Source: Daucus carota subsp. sativus
Taxonomy: Eukaryota > Streptophyta > Magnoliopsida > Apiales > Apiaceae
Reading direction: 5' to 3'
Assembly: GCF_001625215.2 (NCBI RefSeq)
Contig: NC_030385.2
Location: 44,231,598-44,295,597, forward strand
Length of the DNA stretch: 64,000 nucleotides
The position numbers were made by a program, and so were the translations under genes. Of this stretch, positions 59,752-64,000 are shown one piece after another (the stretch's first letter is position 1; every line of letters starts with the position of its first letter). The notes under the pieces were generated by a model. It was not told the origin of the DNA. It saw nothing but the letters and a program-made list of their open reading frames with translations, and ran no database searches.

Positions 59752-61013
59752 CTAGTATGGCGGTGGTGGATAAGCACCGGGAGGTGGTGGATAAACTCCT
59801 GCAGGTTGTTGAAAGAGTCCTGGAAATGGATTGTTCTGAGGCGCAGATGCTTGTGGTGGCGCGAGTCCTGGAAATGGACTTGGTGGATACGGTGATGAAA
59901 CTGCAAAAAAAAAAATCACGACACTTTGTTATAATTCGGTACTAAAAATTCACTAGACTAATTATACTTAAAATTTCTAGCAAGCAAGATTCATGTAAGT
60001 TTAAGTAATTAAGATCACTTTGAGACCTACTAAAAATAGAAGATTAATAAGATTAATTAATAGGGGTGTATTCAACTGGGATTTTAATGGATTATTGGTA
60101 AAGCGGAATGTGTTTGTGTTGTGATACCTGGTGGATAAGGAGTCGGGGCCTGAGCAGGGGGGTACGCTGAGTAGCCCTGAGCTGCAGGATTATAAGGTTG
60201 TTGCGGAGGATATGCAGATGACTGATCAGGGGGACGAGGGTAAGGCGTTGGAGGATACTGTGGTGCTGAGTTTGGAGGATATTGTGCAGCCGTGTTATTA
60301 GGGGGGTAAGGTGCTGCTGGATTAGGAGGATAAGGCACTGGCGCGTTAGGATTAGTGTGGTACGGTGCTGAATTAGGAGGATACTGTGCAGCTGCATTAG
60401 GGTCCTGATACGGTGCTGTGGGATTGGGAGGACCGTATGGTGCTGCTGAGTTTGGAGGATACGAGGACGGATAAGCAGGATTAGGAGGAGGGGGGTTATT
60501 AGGCGCGTATAGTGATGCTGAATTTTGAGGATACGGGGATGGATAAGCAGGATTAGGAGGGTTATTAGGCGCGTATTGTGATGCAGGAGGCTGAGTCGTA
60601 TAATGTGGAAACTGAGCTACTCCTGGATTATTCGAGGGAGGCATTGCAGCATAAGGTGTGGCTGCAGGCGCTGCAGCATAAGGCATAGATGCATTAGGCT
60701 GCTGGTACGGCTGTGCTGTAGGCGTTGGCGTGGTCGAATAAGTAGGATTCGCTTGGGTAGGAGGAGACGGATTTTGTGTCGTCGGGTAACCAGCCGGGGC
60801 AGGTGCATAAGGAGCCGAGGGTTTCACAGTCGAAAGCGCTGCATTCGGTGTTGCATAAGCCGATCCTGAACCACTAGACGAATCCGTCTTCTGTGAACCT
60901 GGCAAAAACCCGAAAAATTTAACAAAACATTTTATCGCATAACAATCACGAGTCAGGGACCGGGAAGACTAATTACCTTGATTAGCAGAAGCTGAAATTG
61001 GCGCTCCTACCAT
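59752..61013 (-). CDS. Pro/Tyr/Ala/Asn-rich low-complexity repeat protein
   Basis: Three exons, 61013-60977, 60898-60128 and 59900-59752, join in frame to 318 residues starting MVGAPISASANQGSQK. After about 30 Ser-rich residues, nearly all the rest is degenerate repeats built on AAPYPPN / NSAPYPPNPA, with PYAPNNPPNPAYPS variants. It ends FQQPAGVYPPPPGAYPPPY. There is no signal peptide, so it is unlikely to be a wall extensin or PRP, and no folded domain is visible. The Tyr/Pro/Gln pattern recalls disordered, condensate-forming tails of RNA-binding or vesicle proteins such as annexin-A7-type ends. I do not recognise a family. Splice junctions and frame continuity support a real gene. Confidence 0.7.
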
Positions 61014-62350
61014 GACTGGAATTGTTAGCTTGATTAGTTGATAACTAGAAACTCATATATAGAACTTGCGATGAAGTTGACTTGTAAAAAAGTCGTCGTT
61101 CCAGGGCAATGACGCGGGGATCAAAATAATGTTACCAATTCAACACTTGGTTTAACATAAGATACTCACAACTTGGTCTGGTTGTCATGTGGAGTATAGT
61201 TGACTAATTAGAGTTTCCATTACAGAAGAGCACCATACATTGCTATTATGTCTTCTTCTTAGTTGAATAACGCCTCAATTTTTTGGCTGTAGCATTGCCC
61301 TGTTTTTCTCCATCTCGTATTCTTTGTTTTTATATTAAACATCTGAATAACCGGTATGGGTTGGTGGACGAGAATTTTATTAATATTTTAGTGAGCAAGA
61401 ATCGAATTCACGATCTCAAACGATATAGGATGAGTATTTACCCCTAAGCTCATTGAACGAGTATCACGAATAAAAATTTTGACTACAATGATTGTCTTAT
61501 AGATCAAAAGTCTGATGGATTCGCAATTTATTCTAGTTATAAACAAACTCAGACTGAACCAGCTCTCAGCGACTTAGGCTTGGTTGGTTCCGTTAATGAC
61601 TTGAATTACTATGAATTTCATAATCGAATACAGCAGGCTGAGTTCACAGTTGCAATCTATTCAAGTTCTTTATATGTATAAGAAGCAGATGTTATATCAG
61701 TAATGTGATGCTAACCTTCATGCTTTAGCTGCTGAAAGAGCCAGTGAATTTGCTTGAACAATTTCCGCTTGAAATTGTTTGACAGATGAGCTGAAACAAC
61801 TGAAAGAGTTAAAGAGGAGCATTTTGAACCACTTCTTTTAACGACTGAAATATGACAACAATCTCCGAAGCCATTTCATAGTGCCATAATTCATGAACTC
61901 CTCGGTTCATTGAATCAGGTGCACTCGATTCTCAGATGTTGATAATGAATGATCGTATACTTTACACAATTTATCAGTTACCATGTTTTCATGCAAGAGC
62001 ATAGAGGGGAACAAGTATTACGACGTAACTGAACAATATAATGCTCTTTTTTCATTAAAATCAGAAAAACATAATGGTGAATGCCTTTCAATTTACATCA
62101 ATATTGATATGGTACCCTGTCTTTTTTGAATTTCATCATGAAAGGAATATGGTTCTTATTCTACAGAATAATAATAGGACTAGAACATCGAAACTTGAAG
62201 TGCAATGCTAAAACAGGCAAGGCATTATTTACAAATCTGCAGATGGTAGCAATCGAGCAATTGACAGTGTATCTGTCACGGTTGATCTAGAGACATTTGA
62301 TCAAATTCAGTTTTCTTGCCAGTTGCAGCATCCAGCCATTTTCATCAGCT
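61014..62350. other. Intergenic between the repeat protein and the protease
   Basis: Promoter of the Pro/Tyr-rich gene and 3' UTR of the protease, separated by AT-rich DNA with a SINE candidate at 61355-61460. No gene seen. Confidence 0.5.
61355..61460 (-). mobile_element. tRNA-derived SINE candidate
   Basis: On the minus strand an A-box-like TGAGCTTAGGGGTAAATAC precedes a B-box-like GTGAATTCGATTC by about 30 bases, followed by AT-rich sequence and CCACCAACCC. This is the layout of a plant SINE. Full ends are not defined. Confidence 0.5.
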
Positions 62351-63761
<1,411 letters not shown>

Positions 63762-64000
63762 CTTCAATTTGGACATTCAAGTTATTAGTGAATCTTAATT
63801 AAGCTAATGATCATGCTGAGAAGATCAAGTCATCAAATTGCAGTCATATTTAGCTAGCTTATGTTAGTCATCGTCTGAAGCTCCATGTTTTAAATTCTTA
63901 GCAATAACAAAGTGTAATCAACTGAAACAACTTGACTTTATCTTAGTCAGATCTACCAGTCCGGTTAGACTGCACAACAGATATAACAGTTACTCCTACA
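63762..64000. other. Protease intron running to the window edge
   Basis: AT-rich sequence upstream of the exon that starts at 63761. It is most likely intron; the preceding exon lies beyond base 64000. Confidence 0.6.

Overview
The window is nuclear DNA of a flowering plant, almost certainly a eudicot. Genes are intron-rich with GT-AG junctions, spacers are AT-rich and full of small non-autonomous transposons (MITEs), and the protein set is plant-specific: secondary-wall cellulose synthase, DYW-type PPR protein, class III peroxidase, BAHD acyltransferase, augmin subunit 8. The abundant Stowaway-type MITEs would fit an asterid such as a carrot relative, but that is a guess. Exon boundaries were worked out by hand from reading frame, splice sites and family knowledge.

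Layout. 0.9-6.7 kb, minus: translation initiation factor eIF(iso)4G. 8.8-10.1 kb, minus: class III peroxidase. 12.2-14.1 kb, plus: intronless cytosolic HSP70. 14.6-15.9 kb, plus: intronless BAHD acyltransferase. 17.5-22.1 kb, plus: CESA7, 12 exons. 23.4-25.8 kb, minus: DYW-class PPR protein. 26.6-29.7 kb, minus: AUG8/QWRF protein. 34.9-36.3 kb, minus: intronless plastid geranylgeranyl-reductase paralogue. 37.0-42.7 kb, minus: PDE327-type FAD oxidoreductase, 13 exons. 43.7-45.8 kb, minus: small ubiquitin-like protein. 47.5-50.3 kb, plus: calcineurin-B-like EF-hand protein. 51.7-53.1 kb, plus: GTD-binding (DUF593) coiled-coil protein. 54.2-57.3 kb, minus: LRR receptor kinase. 59.8-61.0 kb, minus: Pro/Tyr-rich repeat protein. 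62.4 kb to the right edge, minus: papain-type protease with granulin domain, its 5' part outside the window.

The genes do not form a pathway or operon. As I remember the Arabidopsis map, the PPR, AUG8 and PDE327 genes match the neighbours At4g30700, At4g30710 and At4g30720, and the DUF593 gene resembles At4g30830. The block would then be conserved ancestral eudicot order, with the intronless reductase paralogue as an addition between AUG8 and PDE327.

Repeats seen: two Stowaway-type MITEs with TA target duplications, one Tourist-like MITE with a TTA duplication, other inverted-repeat elements, a possible Helitron 3' end, two tRNA-derived SINE candidates, three sets of local tandem repeats, and CT/GA-rich or poly-G tracts. 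I found no LTR retroelement, rRNA, functional tRNA or CRISPR. I found no clearly new multi-gene system. The most noteworthy items are the intronless reductase paralogue, the repetitive Pro/Tyr-rich protein, the codon-usage break inside HSP70, and the animal-type calcineurin-B-like gene.
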